A stretch of 64,000 nucleotides of DNA from Sipunculus nudus (lineage: Eukaryota; Annelida; Sipuncula; Golfingiida; Sipunculidae): positions 44,560,456 through 44,624,455 of the forward strand of contig CM049318.1 in NCBI GenBank assembly GCA_026874595.1, written 5' to 3'. The position numbers and the translations under genes were made by a program. The notes under the pieces are model-generated. The model did not search any database and had not been told where the DNA came from. It saw only the letters and a list, made by a program, of their open reading frames with translations. Positions 38,831-50,979 of the stretch are shown here, one piece after another; positions within the stretch are counted from its first letter, which is position 1; the number at the start of each line of letters is the position of its first letter.

Positions 38831-39215
38831 GTATGAATTATTGATTAAATGCAGGAATTGTAATTTTGTGTTACACACATTATTGGTTGGTGGTTTTGTT
38901 AAGATGTGGATGTGTATGATCACATGTATAAGCATAAGCAATCATATGCGTATCATGTTGAATTGTTATCTATGTATATACAAAGTCATCTAAAATAATA
39001 CTTTTTGTAAAATAACAAGATTTTTGTATGAATTATTGATTAAATGCAGGAATTGTAATTTTGTGTTATACACATTATTGGTTGGTGGTTTTGTTAAGAT
39101 GTGGATGTGTATGATCACATGTATAAGCATAAGCAATCATATGCGTATCATGTTGAATTGTTATCTATGTATATACAAAGTCATCTAAAATAATACTTTT
39201 TGTAAAATAACAAAA
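38831..39215 (+). repeat. 195-bp near-identical tandem duplication
   Basis: GTATGAATTATTGATTAAAT occurs at 38831 and 39026 and both copies run on through GTGTATGATCACATGTATAA to TACTTTTTGTAAAATAACAA. The two copies differ at only a few positions, so the event is young or gene-converted. Ends of repeat B and the putative polypurine tract flank it. Confidence 0.92.
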
Positions 39216-39249
39216 TTTTACTCATATAGGTGTCATAAATTTTCTTTTT

Positions 39250-41167
39250 AAGGGGGATAGTATTATATAGTGTGATGTGTCCAGGTGTCTGTGGTGGGTC
39301 TCAGACCATATGCGATGGTGGGTTCAGCAGTATGGTGTGTCAGAGGTCCTATAATATAGGTGACACAAGGGTGCAGTTATCATGAAGTGGAGTGGAAAAA
39401 CAGAGGACAACAGACTCATTTTACTTATGGAAGGACTGGAAATCACTTTTGTTGTTGGACTCAGTGAACCAGTTATTATGACAATCATTTCCCCACACAA
39501 GTTTAAAAGCCCTACACATGAAACTCATGCTGGGCTGCTACAAATTTGTTAACTGCATGTTATAATGTGGCTTATGTATCCATTCCATGGATACCCCGCC
39601 ACATATGAAGCTTCAAGAAAACTGGAGAACGTACATCCTCTACTGGACAAAAATTCCTATAAAATCAAATAATGTGTGTATAACAGGGAAACTTATGCAT
39701 TTGGGGGGCAGAGAATGTTAATGTACTTGCCTGAACAAGAAATTTTTGTGTAATTCCTGTTTTAGTGTTTAAACCTTACTCACTACAAAAGTTTACCTTC
39801 CCTGGACCTGACAGTTGTTCTTAAAGTTGGGACAATCACCAGGTGGCACGTGTGATGCATCATTCTCCGTACAGAAGCCTTATCATGAATGTCAAGGATA
39901 AACACAACATATCTTGACTCTGCGCTGGAGGCTGATAATGGGTATGACCTTTTATGTTGGGGAACCCCATGGAAATCCCCTCCAGACAGGTTTGCTTTTA
40001 CCGCTTGAGATGGAGACCTACCAGATTCAATTGTTTAAGGGACATAACAATTTTAAAGTGATATGTTATGTTACCATATTATACAAATATGTTTGTAGTG
40101 GAATGTCTCCAGTTTTCAAACACCTCTTACTAGGGCTCCCTCGGCGGAGGGAAACAAAGCGTAAGGAGAGAGCACGGAAGCTATGGGCTCCAAATTTGTG
40201 AACTATGATGCATCGCCATCCCTGATGAGGATACGGTAGTGTGCTATAGTCCGTTCCAGCACCCCCGTCCACCTGTTTTTTTTTGCGATTATTTTTTTGC
40301 AAATCAAAGAATGCCAAATATTTTTTACCTAAGGGCTGAAAGAGAAAAAAGCATAACCAACTATTATGGAAATAATAGCCTACCTTATGTCATTTCCCTG
40401 TAAACAATTTAAAATCATTTTACCAGTAACTAGTCTATTCTGTAGCGACATCTTGCCACTAATCTATGAAAAGGGCATATCAGGGAACAGAGATTAAGTC
40501 ATAATAGACATTACATACTAAAGAGGCACCAAGATTCACAGGACCAATAATCAAGAGCTGTCACCCTCTCTTTACAGCGAGACTTGTATTTTCCGCATGC
40601 ACATGCTACACTATTATGACACATTACTTTATAACCATATCCAAGGAGGATAAACAATGGCCACTTATTAGGGACGCCATATATATGAGACATGTCAACC
40701 AGGCTGTAATATGAATAATTTTTATATTGTGAGTAGGCAAGGTACCAAAAATTAGGCTTTTGTGTCTTTATGTCATTGTTAGAAATTTTGTTTAGCAAGT
40801 TTGTCTTATGTGGAGATAATCATGAAAAATCAGCTGGACAGGGGGTGCGGAACGGACTTTAGTAGTGTGCACCAAGAGACACATCAACAACTCCTTTTGC
40901 AGCTCAAGGAGTTGTCAACATGTATATTTTGGCGGGAGACAACTTTATTGGCTCTATGAAAGCTTAGTTTAACCACAATATTGATTTGCTATATAGTGTG
41001 TCTCACATGGACAATAAAATGTGAATATAGCCAGAACATATCATTTATATCATATACATATTGTAAATACTAATTTACAATAGTGATTTTGTTATTATAA
41101 ATATTATTGAGTACCTCGGAGTTTTCTTGTGTTGTGTACGTTGCGTGATTTCTAGCAAAACGTAACA
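39250..41167 (+). mobile_element. Possible gypsy polypurine tract and 3' LTR (carrying a MITE)
   Basis: AAGGGGGATAG (39250-39260) resembles a polypurine tract and is followed by TATTATATAGTGTGATGTGT, a plausible LTR start. The sequence runs to a region with TATTATAAATATTATTGAG and ends TAACA near 41167. Without the 626 bp added by the MITE and its duplicated target it would be about 1.29 kb. No 5' LTR lies in the window to compare with, so both boundaries are guesses from position relative to the pol remnants. Confidence 0.35.
40245..40861. mobile_element. 617-bp MITE, 9-bp target duplication, Mutator-like
   Basis: The left end TATAGTCCGTTCCAGCACCC and the right end, as reverse complement TAAAGTCCGTTCCGCACCCC, form ~30-bp terminal inverted repeats. 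The 9-bp GTAGTGTGC stands on both sides (40236-40244 and 40862-40870). A 9-bp duplication is typical of Mutator-like elements. No protein is encoded; the 95-codon minus-strand frame at 40511 has no recognisable content. Confidence 0.9.
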
Positions 41168-42387
41168 AGTGTTTCTTTGGAATGTTCGGGAAAACATTTT
41201 CTTTGGATCTCGGGTGAGAGTGTCAGGGCGAGGTTTTGTTTTGACCACAGCTCACCAATTCTGGCTGTCAATTGGTCAAGGCTCCCCTGTCAAGACAAAA
41301 GTCCGGCAGACAGTCCAAAGGCACAGCCCGTTATTTAGTCGCAGCTAATCCTTAGGGGCTTCAGTCAATACGACATCTGGTGACCTTAAGGTGTATACAA
41401 GTCTACATGTCTGGTTTCTAAGCTAGGTGAAGCTGCTTCTGCCTCAACCAGGTAATAATATTGAACGTGCTGTCAGTCAGGCAGGCAAAGCCATTCATCC
41501 CAATCTGTCCCAGTCCCCAACGCTTAATGTAAATATTGCATTTCCGACATCAGGGACGAATAAAAATACAAGTTTTTGTCCTACAAGTAAAATGACACTT
41601 GGAATGAAACTCTTACCTGAATGACTGCACGCTGTCAACGAAAAAAAATCCCTTATTCTGGTAAAAAAAAAGCGAAAATTAGACCGTAGTCTTGATTGGG
41701 AAATTGAGGCGATTGGAGACCATTGGGAACTGTGGCATGTGACCTTGTCTTGACCAATCAGCGACAAGGCGTGGGATCTATTTTTAGCCCCTCCTGGTTT
41801 CTAATCATGGCGCTGACCCCGATAAATAAATGTGTCTTTATTTTATTATGCAACTGGGTCATATCGATTGTTCTGCATTTATACGTCATCAGTTCATGCG
41901 CTTGAATGCAATGAAATGTATTTGATGCGTTCCGATTCCGCGCGGGTTAAATAGTGGAAGTCTGTGTCTGTATAGACTGAAGTTAACAAGTAGCCTATGG
42001 GTGCATGGACTTGGTGCAAGATATTCATTTTATTATATATTGTTACAGTTAACTAGTGGGCCATGACGTTTAGCTGAATCGGTTTAATCAACAAAATAGC
42101 CCATAAATGTTGGTCATATTGACTGATTTTTGGAGTTTACGAGCAGAGGGTCACAAAATGCTAATATTTAAACATCTCAGGTCTTAATTATAATGGTTGG
42201 TTATATGCATTAAATGGTACTCCTCAACCATTAGCATCAGACTGGTTATCTCAAAAACCGTATTTGCCTCCAACATGTTTCTTTCTTGTTTGAAAATGAT
42301 TTTTTATTGAATCACATTTTTAAAAATCGGGTTTGAGTTAGAAAGAAACATGATGGAGGGGAGGTGGGGAACGATTTCGAGATATTG

Positions 42388-42388
<1 letters not shown>
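41168..42388. other. No gene identified
   Basis: The base composition is more even than in the repeats, but neither strand shows a frame that I recognise. A decayed element start (GTGGGCCATGACGTTTAGCTG) lies at about 42055. Confidence 0.4.

Positions 42389-42440
<52 letters not shown>
42389..42440. repeat. (TA)n microsatellite
   Basis: About 25 uninterrupted TA units, then AATATATATAG. Other TA tracts: 43604-43641, 44101-44156, 44894-44919, 50917-50975 and 52287-52308. Confidence 0.97.
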
Positions 42441-42442
<2 letters not shown>

Positions 42443-42583
42443 TATATAGTCGAGCCCACTTCGTGTCATATCGGTTAATAGAAAATCCTGTTTATTGTCA
42501 CATAAATCTGAAATCCCAAACCATTTCCTATATAATCAGTGGTAAATCTGACCGTTTATTATCATGGAAAATTGTCAAATTCC

Positions 42584-42791
42584 CGTTTATTGTCATGCTT
42601 GGAACCCTTGGCAGTGATACAAGATCGCAGTTAATATCACATCAAATGCCGACACTGCGATCAAAGAGGCCAAGAGCCTGCAATCAGTCAGGCGTATCAA
42701 ACGATCATATCTCCCACCTGTGTGCGAAAGGCAAGTGCAGTGATGCATACAGGTCTTTCACTGCCAAGGGTTCCAAGCATGACAATAAACG
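42584..42791. mobile_element. 208-bp MITE with perfect 34-bp terminal inverted repeats
   Basis: CGTTTATTGTCATGCTTGGA at 42584 and its exact reverse complement ending at 42791 form the outer part of a perfect 34-base inverted repeat (42584-42617 against 42758-42791). Perfect arms indicate a young or conserved element. Its right end abuts the TA at which the 9.39-kb element inserted, so the original right flank lies beyond 52187. A decayed relative of the end (CTGTTTATTGTCAC) is at about 42488. Confidence 0.85.
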
Positions 42792-42793
42792 TA

Positions 42794-42950
42794 CACTCTA
42801 AAAACGGATTGGTTGAAACAGCTACCAATTTAATTGGTTGAAGCAGATATTGGTTAAAAGCAACCAAATATTGTTTGAGTAGAGCCCAGAATATTGGTTG
42901 ACACCGACCGCGGCCAATTGGTTGCCCGCAAACTGATAATCTGATACAAA
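42794..42950. repeat. Left terminus and subterminal TTGGTTGA repeats
   Basis: After the 11-bp CACTCTAAAAA end, GGTTGAA or its variants occur about seven times, e.g. GGATTGGTTGAAAC, AATTGGTTGAAGCAG, ATATTGGTTAAAAGC, ATATTGGTTGACACC and CAATTGGTTGCCC. Confidence 0.85.
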
Positions 42951-43066
42951 GTAACATTTAGATTTGTTTCTGACACGGGGGCACGTGCGCGATCGCCTTT
43001 CCTCATTGGACGCTGCATAGGAGCTGCGTGTTTGTCCACGTGTTTTGTAGCGTCTTCTAGTTCAAC

Positions 43067-43154
43067 ATGGACAAATTTGTGAAGAAGATACTTGAAAAGC
43101 TGAAGTTGAAGCAGGAGCAAGGGACCTGGGTGTTTTTCACAGGCCATATAAAGG
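43067..43154 (+). CDS. Putative first exon of the gene inside the CACTC element
   Basis: ATG at 43067 (context TTCAACATGG) opens MDKFVKKILEKLKLKQEQGT, then WVFFTGHIK, and ends in AAAGG|GTAAGG, a strong donor (GT at 43155). The peptide starts with an amphipathic Lys/Leu helix. It has no stop or frameshift. It lies ~270 bp inside the left terminus, where a transposon gene would start, and the preceding ~120 bp are G+C-rich. I do not recognise the domain. How it joins the downstream exons is unclear, because the next AG-flanked segment (44244) meets a stop in the matching phase. Confidence 0.5.
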
Positions 43155-44099
43155 GTAAGGCTTATTTTTCTGGTTAGATTTCACTGGCTTTGGTATTTAA
43201 TTTGGCTGTAAAGTATTTTTAGAACTGACTTTAACCAGTGTATTTAGTTTACAACCGACACGCTAAATTCATTGCCGTCATGATCGATTGATGATGTAAA
43301 AAACATTAGATCACTTCATTAGAATCCAATAACATCTTGCATATTCTAAGTCATCCGATTCTAAAAATGTTCATATTCCAAAGAGAAAATGTTCTTTTAT
43401 TTTTTTGTACCCTTCTCAATTTTTCTTATGAATATGAAGCAGTGTTTTGGTGTAAATAAAAATTAATGGCTGACTGTTCTGCCACAGGGAGCACGATACG
43501 AAGGGAAACCATGCATGCTGTCAAATAGTGCGCATGCGCAGACCAAATTTGTTTGACAGATGTTAGAAGAAACATAGGCGTGGCCCGTGGGAACATCATT
43601 TCTTTGAAAAATATATATATAATATATATATAATATATATTGGTGACAAAAATCCTATAGGAAATCTTTACAGAAGGACACTAACCTTGGGCCAAGTTGG
43701 CCCATACAAAATGTTAAAGAAAAAATATAGAGATTTCAGGTAATTTTACACAATTAAAATTTAGGACATATATATCAGGCATATGAGCAAAACTATTCCA
43801 TTAAATTGCCCCAACCCCAACTTTCAATTTTTGTGTGGGGTGTGTGTGTGTGGGGGGGGGGGGGGGGGGGGGCTTCGGTTCCAATGCCTTTAATATGTCA
43901 TATGCCCCTCCCAATGAATATTTAAATGTTTAATATGAATAGAAATTAAGTACAAATAAAATGAAATATTAAAAACATGTTTGTGTGACGTCACAGGAAT
44001 ATAAAACAAATATATTCCTTTATAAAATAACATTAAAACAGTAATATCTTCAAAGATATTTTAAATGAATATATATTTATATATATATATACTTTATAA

Positions 44100-44157
<58 letters not shown>

Positions 44158-44243
44158 TTACATATATATATTATAGTGTATATATAATATTGATATGTGT
44201 GTCTATATATGTTTATATTGTCATATATATTGTCTTTTCACAG

Positions 44244-44396
44244 GCTTTCTTATTAATTGTTGGTGTGGTCCAATTTAAGTTTCATCATTTTACACAGCAT
44301 GTTCATTTCTTTCGGGTCACCCTGTGTTCTGTGTGCAGGAAGACCCTGGCCGCTTGGAATAAAAGGGTCAAGGCCAAGAAGTCATGTGTCAGATAA
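44244..44396 (+). CDS. Possible exon, weak
   Basis: A polypyrimidine tract and CAG precede 44244. One frame is open for 50 codons, ending CSVCRKTLAAWNKRVKAKKS; a Cys-x-x-Cys pair and basic tail are visible. The frame does not fit the phase left by the 43067-43154 exon, so either an exon is missing or this copy is frameshifted. Could be chance. Confidence 0.2.
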   Translation, partial: AFLLIVGVVQFKFHHFTQHVHFFRVTLCSVCRKTLAAWNKRVKAKKSCVR

Positions 44397-45472
44397 AACC
44401 CAAACCATGTCTTTTTCAGTGCAAATGTAAACCTGACTCAAACGACTTACAAGAATAATGATTTGTTTACCTAGAAAATGATCAAGGTAAGAGGAGGCAG
44501 GTTTTGCCTATATTTTATTGGAGACCCAACAGGATTTAATCCAATTCCAGTGAGAATACCAACTTGTCAGCTTTGCCATTTATTCCTTTCATTCTTTATC
44601 AGTGGAACTTGAACATCATTGCAGTGGCATAAGACCAGTAAAATAGTTACATGGGCCAACACACCTTTGGTGCAGAGAATACCAAGTGCGAGCGTACATG
44701 TTTGGTCTGAGAGAGCATGTCACGCATAACTGAGCAGGGGCTGAAGTGCTGGACATGCATGCACCGTCATGTTTTTTTCATAAATTATCAAACATAGGTA
44801 AAGCAAATCAAATAAGGAAACTTACAACGGTATTAATAAAATATACCAGTATGTGTATTTAATATATATATATGTGTGTGTGCATGTGTATTATATAAAT
44901 ATATATATATATATATATAATCACTTAAATTACAAGTTGGTGCAATATGACATGAAGCCAAGTTGTTTTCCATGTGTGCACAATGTGTTCAAAAATAAAA
45001 GGTTCCCCTTCTTCTATTAAACAGTACAAAATTGTTTTCCCCTTTAAAGAAAAAATGTTCCATTTCTTGAAAAATAGAATAACTCTTGGTAGTAAGTATT
45101 AAAACAGAACATTTCACTGGTAAAGTGGAAACTATTATTTTAGTAGAAGTAGTTTTAATAAGTAGTTATTCTATTATGACTTGTTTTCCTGCAAAAAAAA
45201 ATGCAAATTGAATCCCTGCTTAATACAGATTCATACGGTATATATAGTATTTCTGAGTACCAGTAATTTTATGTTACAGATTCAGACACTGCCTCCATCA
45301 AACTCAAGACCAAGTGGCTCCAGCATTAATATCAGGAACTGAGAGAGAGGATAAACGAGTACATGGCAGAGACAGGGTGTTGAGGTTACCCTGGATTTGT
45401 GGAGAAGAAGGCCCATGTTTGGATATAAAGTAAATGAGATATCTAAGGTTTGCTAATCCTGACAGCCAGTGG

Positions 45473-45590
45473 CGTCAATTTATCTTTAAGTTCCAGGACT
45501 CGGCAGGGGGGGGGGGGGGGGTTGGAGTCCCAGACACACACATAAGGGTCTGTATGACACATTTTCTAAATCCTGGATCCGCCCCTGTAT
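45473..45590. mobile_element. Small hAT-like MITE remnant
   Basis: It starts CAGTGGCGTCAATTTAT and ends GGATCCGCCCCTGTA (reverse complement TACAGGGGCGGATCC), the common ends of hAT-type MITEs. A G-tract (45507-45521) is inside. A relative lies at 52189-52674. No target duplication was confirmed. Confidence 0.5.
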
Positions 45591-46373
45591 ATGGGTAATT
45601 ACTTCCTGATTTTCTATTAAAAAATCTATATTACAATCACTAGTCCTACCAGTGAAAATACTCTTTCAGATGATACTATAATCCCAATGGATCTTTAGGC
45701 TAAAGGTAAACAAGTTACTAGTGACGTGTTGCATGCATGATCCTGTTTACAATGTACAGATTCTTCAACCTGAGAATAACAGGTCTCCTACAATAATAAT
45801 ATGAGAAGCCAGAGGCACCCAATCTTTTTCATCATGTAAATGATTTCATTATTTTACTTTGTGTAGGTGAATTCAAGGTTTTATATAATACCTGATCTGT
45901 CAGTAAACTATTCCAAGCAAACTGATTCTTGATTTGGCTAACTTGACATTCATAGGTAGAGGGAGACTTCTTTGGAATATATCTGGATGAGGAGGCATGA
46001 TGGAGTTGATGGGTAAATGAGATGACATGGCAGCCATCCTGAAGGATAAGAACCAGGTGGCAGTGAAATACCCAGACAGCATGAAGATGTTAGCTGGTTT
46101 GAATTCATCTGAGCCATCAGCAGGTAATCTTGGACCACCTTATAAGTAGCTATATAGTTCTTTTTGAAATATTGTACATGATTTTAATCTGTCTGCTAAT
46201 CAGTTGAGTACGGTGGGACATGTTTCAGTATCTTGTCCATCTTCTGTAACAATCATGGCTTTCATGGCCCGTCCAAGACAAGCACACTACTTCTAGGCTA
46301 TGTTTTTAACTTTCCACCTCCCAGGTATAAATCATGTGTTCTACCTGTTAGACTACAGAAGCTGCCTAAATTT

Positions 46374-48886
46374 TTTTTAGCTCAGCTGACTATACGTTAT
46401 CTGAGCTATAGTCATTGTCCATTGTCCGTCGTCTGTCCGTCTGTTAGATTGGCACGTTTTGAAATCATTAGACCTATGAATCCAAAATTTGGCATACTGT
46501 TAGATGTCCCCAAAAGCTCCTACCAAACCAGAAACTGGGTCACTGCGACTTCATTCCTTCGAGAAATTAAGGAAAAACCTCAGGTTTCCATTAAAAACCT
46601 ATTATCACACTTCAGGACTGCTTTATATCAAAACCACTGATCTGTCTGTTTTTCTTTCTTAATATTTACTAGAAGTACTGGTATTCTCCAATATATTTTC
46701 CATATACATGCTGGAAATTAAGTCTGTTAAGTGTAATTTCTTCAAGTTTTGAGCCCGAATATAATGGACTTTGTAAATTACAAATTCAGGAAATTTACTC
46801 ACCTAACATGAAAATTTTGGAAGCTAGAGACCTTTCGTTCAAGTATATAACTTTGTTTAAATTAAGATTCAATTGTATACCCAAGATTAGATCTGAATTA
46901 TTAAATTTTTTAAAAATTATTAGCATAAAAATAAAATAAGTACCTTCAATTTTGACCATGGCACGTTTTTTTTTTCCTGTGAGTACTGTTGATTAAATTT
47001 TCACAGCATGTAAACTTAAGTATTTAATTTGTTTAAACCTGAAATTAGAAAATAAAAGCTCAAAAATTAGGCTTATAATTGAATTTTTTTTGTTCAGGCT
47101 CTTATTATAGTCACGTGCTTTGTCCAGATGCAGGCAGCCCACTCCTGGTCACTGGAAGTTAAGTTAGCTATGCCAGGGTTCCTGATTTGTTACAGGTCAC
47201 TGGGGGAGATCCCCTGCTGTGACAGGTGTACAGTTTTTCTCATATCAACTCCACCCTCCACCCCCCCTCCCCCATCCCTCCCCCCCCCCCCCCCCCCCCC
47301 GCCAACCCTACCCACCAAGTGTTATGCACTTATTGTTATTGTTTGCCCTGTATTTCCTCAACTGTAATGCTGTTTCCACTCCAATATACAAAACTTTCCT
47401 TGAATGAGTAATTCATTGAGTAATCCAGAAGAAGCCATTTGGGTTAATGTAGCCTTTTTAAAGAAATCAATTTCCTTTTAAATGATTTTAAAATATTAAA
47501 ATTAAACCCATCAGTATGCATAAATTTATAAAATATGAAGCAAATTACAGATAAATAAAGGCACAATTAAAAATTGTGAAATCTGATTCAAGTATTATTT
47601 TTAGATATTTATTGTTTTGCAAATTTAAAAGATATATTTGTGTGGTAAAAAAGTAAATATGCATTTGTATGCATGATGTGGGGTTATTTGACAAGATTGA
47701 GATATATGATGATGCAATTTAGAATTATGAATTAACTTTTATATTCAGATATATATGTTATATTGGGAATGTATAGAAATATATACATAAAATTAAAAAA
47801 AATTGATGTGATAAAAAAAAATGAGGATCTAATACAAACATTTGTTCATTATTTTCCTGCCTCAGCAGAATTGGAGATCAGGCTTTGTTTGCCCTGTATG
47901 TATATGCAGAATTGTTGTTAATCCCCCCCCCCCCCCCCGCTACCATTGATTCCTTTGCACCTGTGCAAGGGTGTAAAATTTATTTCATTTAAAAAACAAT
48001 TGGATTAGAAAAATTTAAGATCTAATTGAAACACATTCTTGCTTCAGGAGAATGGAACATAAAGTGATCAGCTCTGTCTGTCTATCATCTCTCTGTTATC
48101 ATTAAATATATATTTATTATGATATTTTTCCTATAAGCACTGTTGAAATAACTTTCATATGCTGTATGTGTATGGATTTAAGCTATTAAAGTCTGAAATT
48201 TGAAAACAACTTATATACACAATTGTGTAATATTTCAGATGTTAAACTTTAAAAAAATTGATATAATAAAAAAATTAAGAAATTATTGAAACATGTATTA
48301 TCAGCTTTGTTTGTCTGCCAGTCTGTCTGTCCTTTTTTAAAATATAAGTAATTGTGAATGAACTTTTTTATTCTGTAAGCTTTGTTGAATTAAGTGAAAA
48401 TCCTATGTATATACACTTTGATAGTACAGAGATGTTGTAACTCCGGTCATACCACTCCCACACCACCACCAAGTCCTTACACCTGTGGACTGGGAACATA
48501 AGTTATATTTCAACTGTATACATATTATAAAATAAAAAAAAAATATATTTAATAATATAAACTATTAATAAAAAAAATAGACCCAATCGAACAATTGTGT
48601 AAACTACTGTACTGTCATCAATTTATCAAAAAGCCAACCAATGGTTATGGTAAAAATATACATCTTATGTTCACAAACTGCTCACATGCTTTAATTTTAA
48701 CATTAGAAAACACATGGTCAGGTCACAAAATATTATTTGCAACAATTTCTTACTCATCAATACAAACCAATCATATCATCCAGCCATGGTCTATATTACC
48801 TCTTCTTATCAGACATTACCTCCATTTTCAGATTTTTACCTCAAGGTCAACTTCAGCTGAGCACTGTGACTGATGGATCCCTTGTT
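46374..48886 (-). mobile_element. Element N, minus-strand uninterrupted relative of D and H
   Basis: On the minus strand it begins AACAAGGGATCCATCAGTCA near 48886 and ends CAGCTGAGCTAAAAAAA at 46374. It collinearly covers D without the copy 3 and F insertions, so it serves as the empty-site control for both. It sits in the intron between 46123 and 49338. C-tracts at 47241-47300 and 47925-47938 correspond to the G-tracts of D and H. The proline-rich frame at 47128-47367 is the C-tract translated. Confidence 0.88.
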
Positions 48887-49555
48887 GTTTATACAGAGGT
48901 TCCAGATGGATTTTGAGAGTAACATGTATGTGACTTTTTATAAATCTGCCCTCTTACATCTTTATATGTATAATAAAGCTGATGTAATGGTCTCTTTTAA
49001 ACCTGTTTCTGACTCATCATTAACATTTTAAACAGTTTTAAATACATTTCATGGAGAAAAATGACTAATGGACACATTTAACTTTTAAATAGTCCCTTTA
49101 TCAATCACTCCATATGACCACTCATGTGTTATGGTATATATATATATCTGCAAGGAATGTTATCAAACCAGTTTGCTTCAAAATCTTGACCACTGCATGA
49201 TCAGCAGGATCATGATTTTCATAATGCCTGTGGACATTCCATGAAATTTGTTTATTGGTCGAGAAACTAAATTTTTCGTAGTAAATCTGTTATTGTCCTA
49301 CAAGTTGACATTCTGTTATATTCCTGGTTTCTTTCAGGTGCCATTAGTGCTATGATGCTTCGTTTACTGCCAAAACTGATTCCAGCACAGAGGAAGAAAT
49401 GCCAAGCCCACCATAGCAGAAGCAAAGGCAGCATTTATTGATGTTCAGAAGGTATATACTGATTTAGGCTTTTAGATTTCTTGCAATTCTAGAAATAAGA
49501 GCTATCATTCAATTGTGAATAATCGATATTGTGTTAAAGGGAATATTTATGTAGC

Positions 49556-50400
49556 ACCATTTTTAGCTCAGATGACTACCTGTATATACGTTATGTCAGA
49601 TATAGCTATGGTCATTTGTCCATTATCGGTCTGGTTGTCCAGCTCGATCTCCGTTTACTTGCCACGTTTCAAAACCACTGGACCAATGAATCCAAAATTT
49701 GACATCCAGGTAGATGTCCTTATTTTCTAACAAACCTGAATATTAGTCACTGTGACTACATTTTTTATGAGAAATTAAGGAGAAACCTCCATTTTTCAGT
49801 AAAAGCCAATTGTTGCACTTTAGTGTAAAAAATTGGGTCAAAATTGCACAATTTGTAGCAGTTATTTACCCAAATAAAATGTATCTTGTGAAAACATCAG
49901 GAAAGATATCAACTTACATTTACATGATAGATGTTGAAGATAAGAGTCTTTTTCAAGCGTATAACAGATTTTTTTTATAAAAAAAAATTTTCAAATATAA
50001 CAGATTTTTTTTATAAAAAAAAATTTTCAAATATAACAGATTTTTTTTATAAAAAAAATTTTCAAGCATATAACAGATTTTTTTTTAAATTTTGTTCAAG
50101 CATATAACAGATTTAAATATTTTTTTCTAGCATATAACAGATTTTTATAATCTTTTTGAGTTATTGTCATAAAGGTAAAATCAGACCTTTAAATTTTGTC
50201 CAACCTTGACCATTGCACATTTGCTTTCCTGTCAGCACTGTTGACATTTTGTATGTACAAAATGCAAAGATTAAAACTATTATAATATGAAAATTCGATA
50301 GCAATTTGTCAAAAACTGTAGGACATAGTGAACTTTATTCTGTGAGATACGGGCCGAAAACATAATTTTGAGCAGCCTGAAAGACTGACAGGGCATATAT
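49556..50400 (-). repeat. AGCTCAG-family 3' fragment with a T-rich minisatellite
   Basis: 49559-49800 is the minus-strand hairpin end and adjoining block (TTTTTAGCTCAGATGAC, later ATCCAAAATTTGACATCC). At 49955-50165 a unit of ~43 bp, ATAACAGATTTTTTTTATAA plus AAAAATTTTCAA, repeats three times and then degenerates to ~26-bp units. The element breaks off at about 50400. Confidence 0.7.
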
Positions 50401-50913
50401 TTAACCATTAGGCCATTCATACTCCATATCGAGGGAGGTCTCCTTTGAATCCTGAAGTTTGGACACTATGACTAATGTTCTGTGAACTCTAAGAAAGTAC
50501 ATGGTTTTAGCATTGAAATTCAGATAAGCAAAACAAATATGTTTGGAACTTTCTAACTTTGAAATTTTGGAAATTGGGCAAATCTCCATCACCTGAAATC
50601 ATGTTATGATGACCCATATTCTGTTGTATTTCTTCTTGTATTATTGTACAATTGCAAGATATGCACAAAGTCTGAATTCTGTTACAGTACATATTTAATC
50701 AATAATGAGTACATTTATACTTGTAGGCCTACCTCATTCAGACTAATTTAATATCTATTGATGATAGGTAGTCTATCGTCATCATGACAAACTGTTAACA
50801 TGTAATTGCATGTTTTGTCACTGTTTAGGTCTCGCCCTCTTGTACTTCCTTGTGCATGAAGTATGCCTATATCACAAGCAGTTATAAGGGGTTGGATTAA
50901 ATTTGCGTGTGTG

Positions 50914-50979
<66 letters not shown>

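Larger units (their letters stand above)
45280..49451 (+). pseudogene. Decayed multi-exon gene carried by the CACTC element (three clear exons)
   Basis: Three segments with AG/GT borders: 45280-45429 (KLKTKWLQH, YQELRERINEYMAETGC, GYPGFVEKKAHVW), about 45956-46123 (DDMAAILKDKNQVAVKYPDS, MKMLAGLNSSEPSA) and 49338-49451 (AISAMMLRLLPKLIPAQRKK, AKPTIAEAKAAFIDVQK). The last two join in phase (g|gt making Gly). Defects: stops at 45331 and in exon one near GC*GY, a stop before DDMAA, and a one-base shift at 49402. The middle intron was enlarged by element N. The protein looks soluble and Lys-rich and is not a transposase family that I know; it recalls uncharacterised SAMD3-like animal proteins, an unverified impression. 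It may be the element's own gene or a captured host gene. Confidence 0.6.

Noticed and set aside
42364-42801. 145-codon frame with an Ile-Tyr repeat
   Set aside because: The N-terminal half is a (TA)n microsatellite and the rest is the MITE with 34-bp inverted repeats.
46233-46640. 135-codon plus-strand frame
   Set aside because: From 46374 it is the antisense of element N; the matching peptide appears in other repeat copies only through shared DNA.
47128-47411. Proline-rich frames
   Set aside because: Three overlapping frames all arise from one C-tract in element N.
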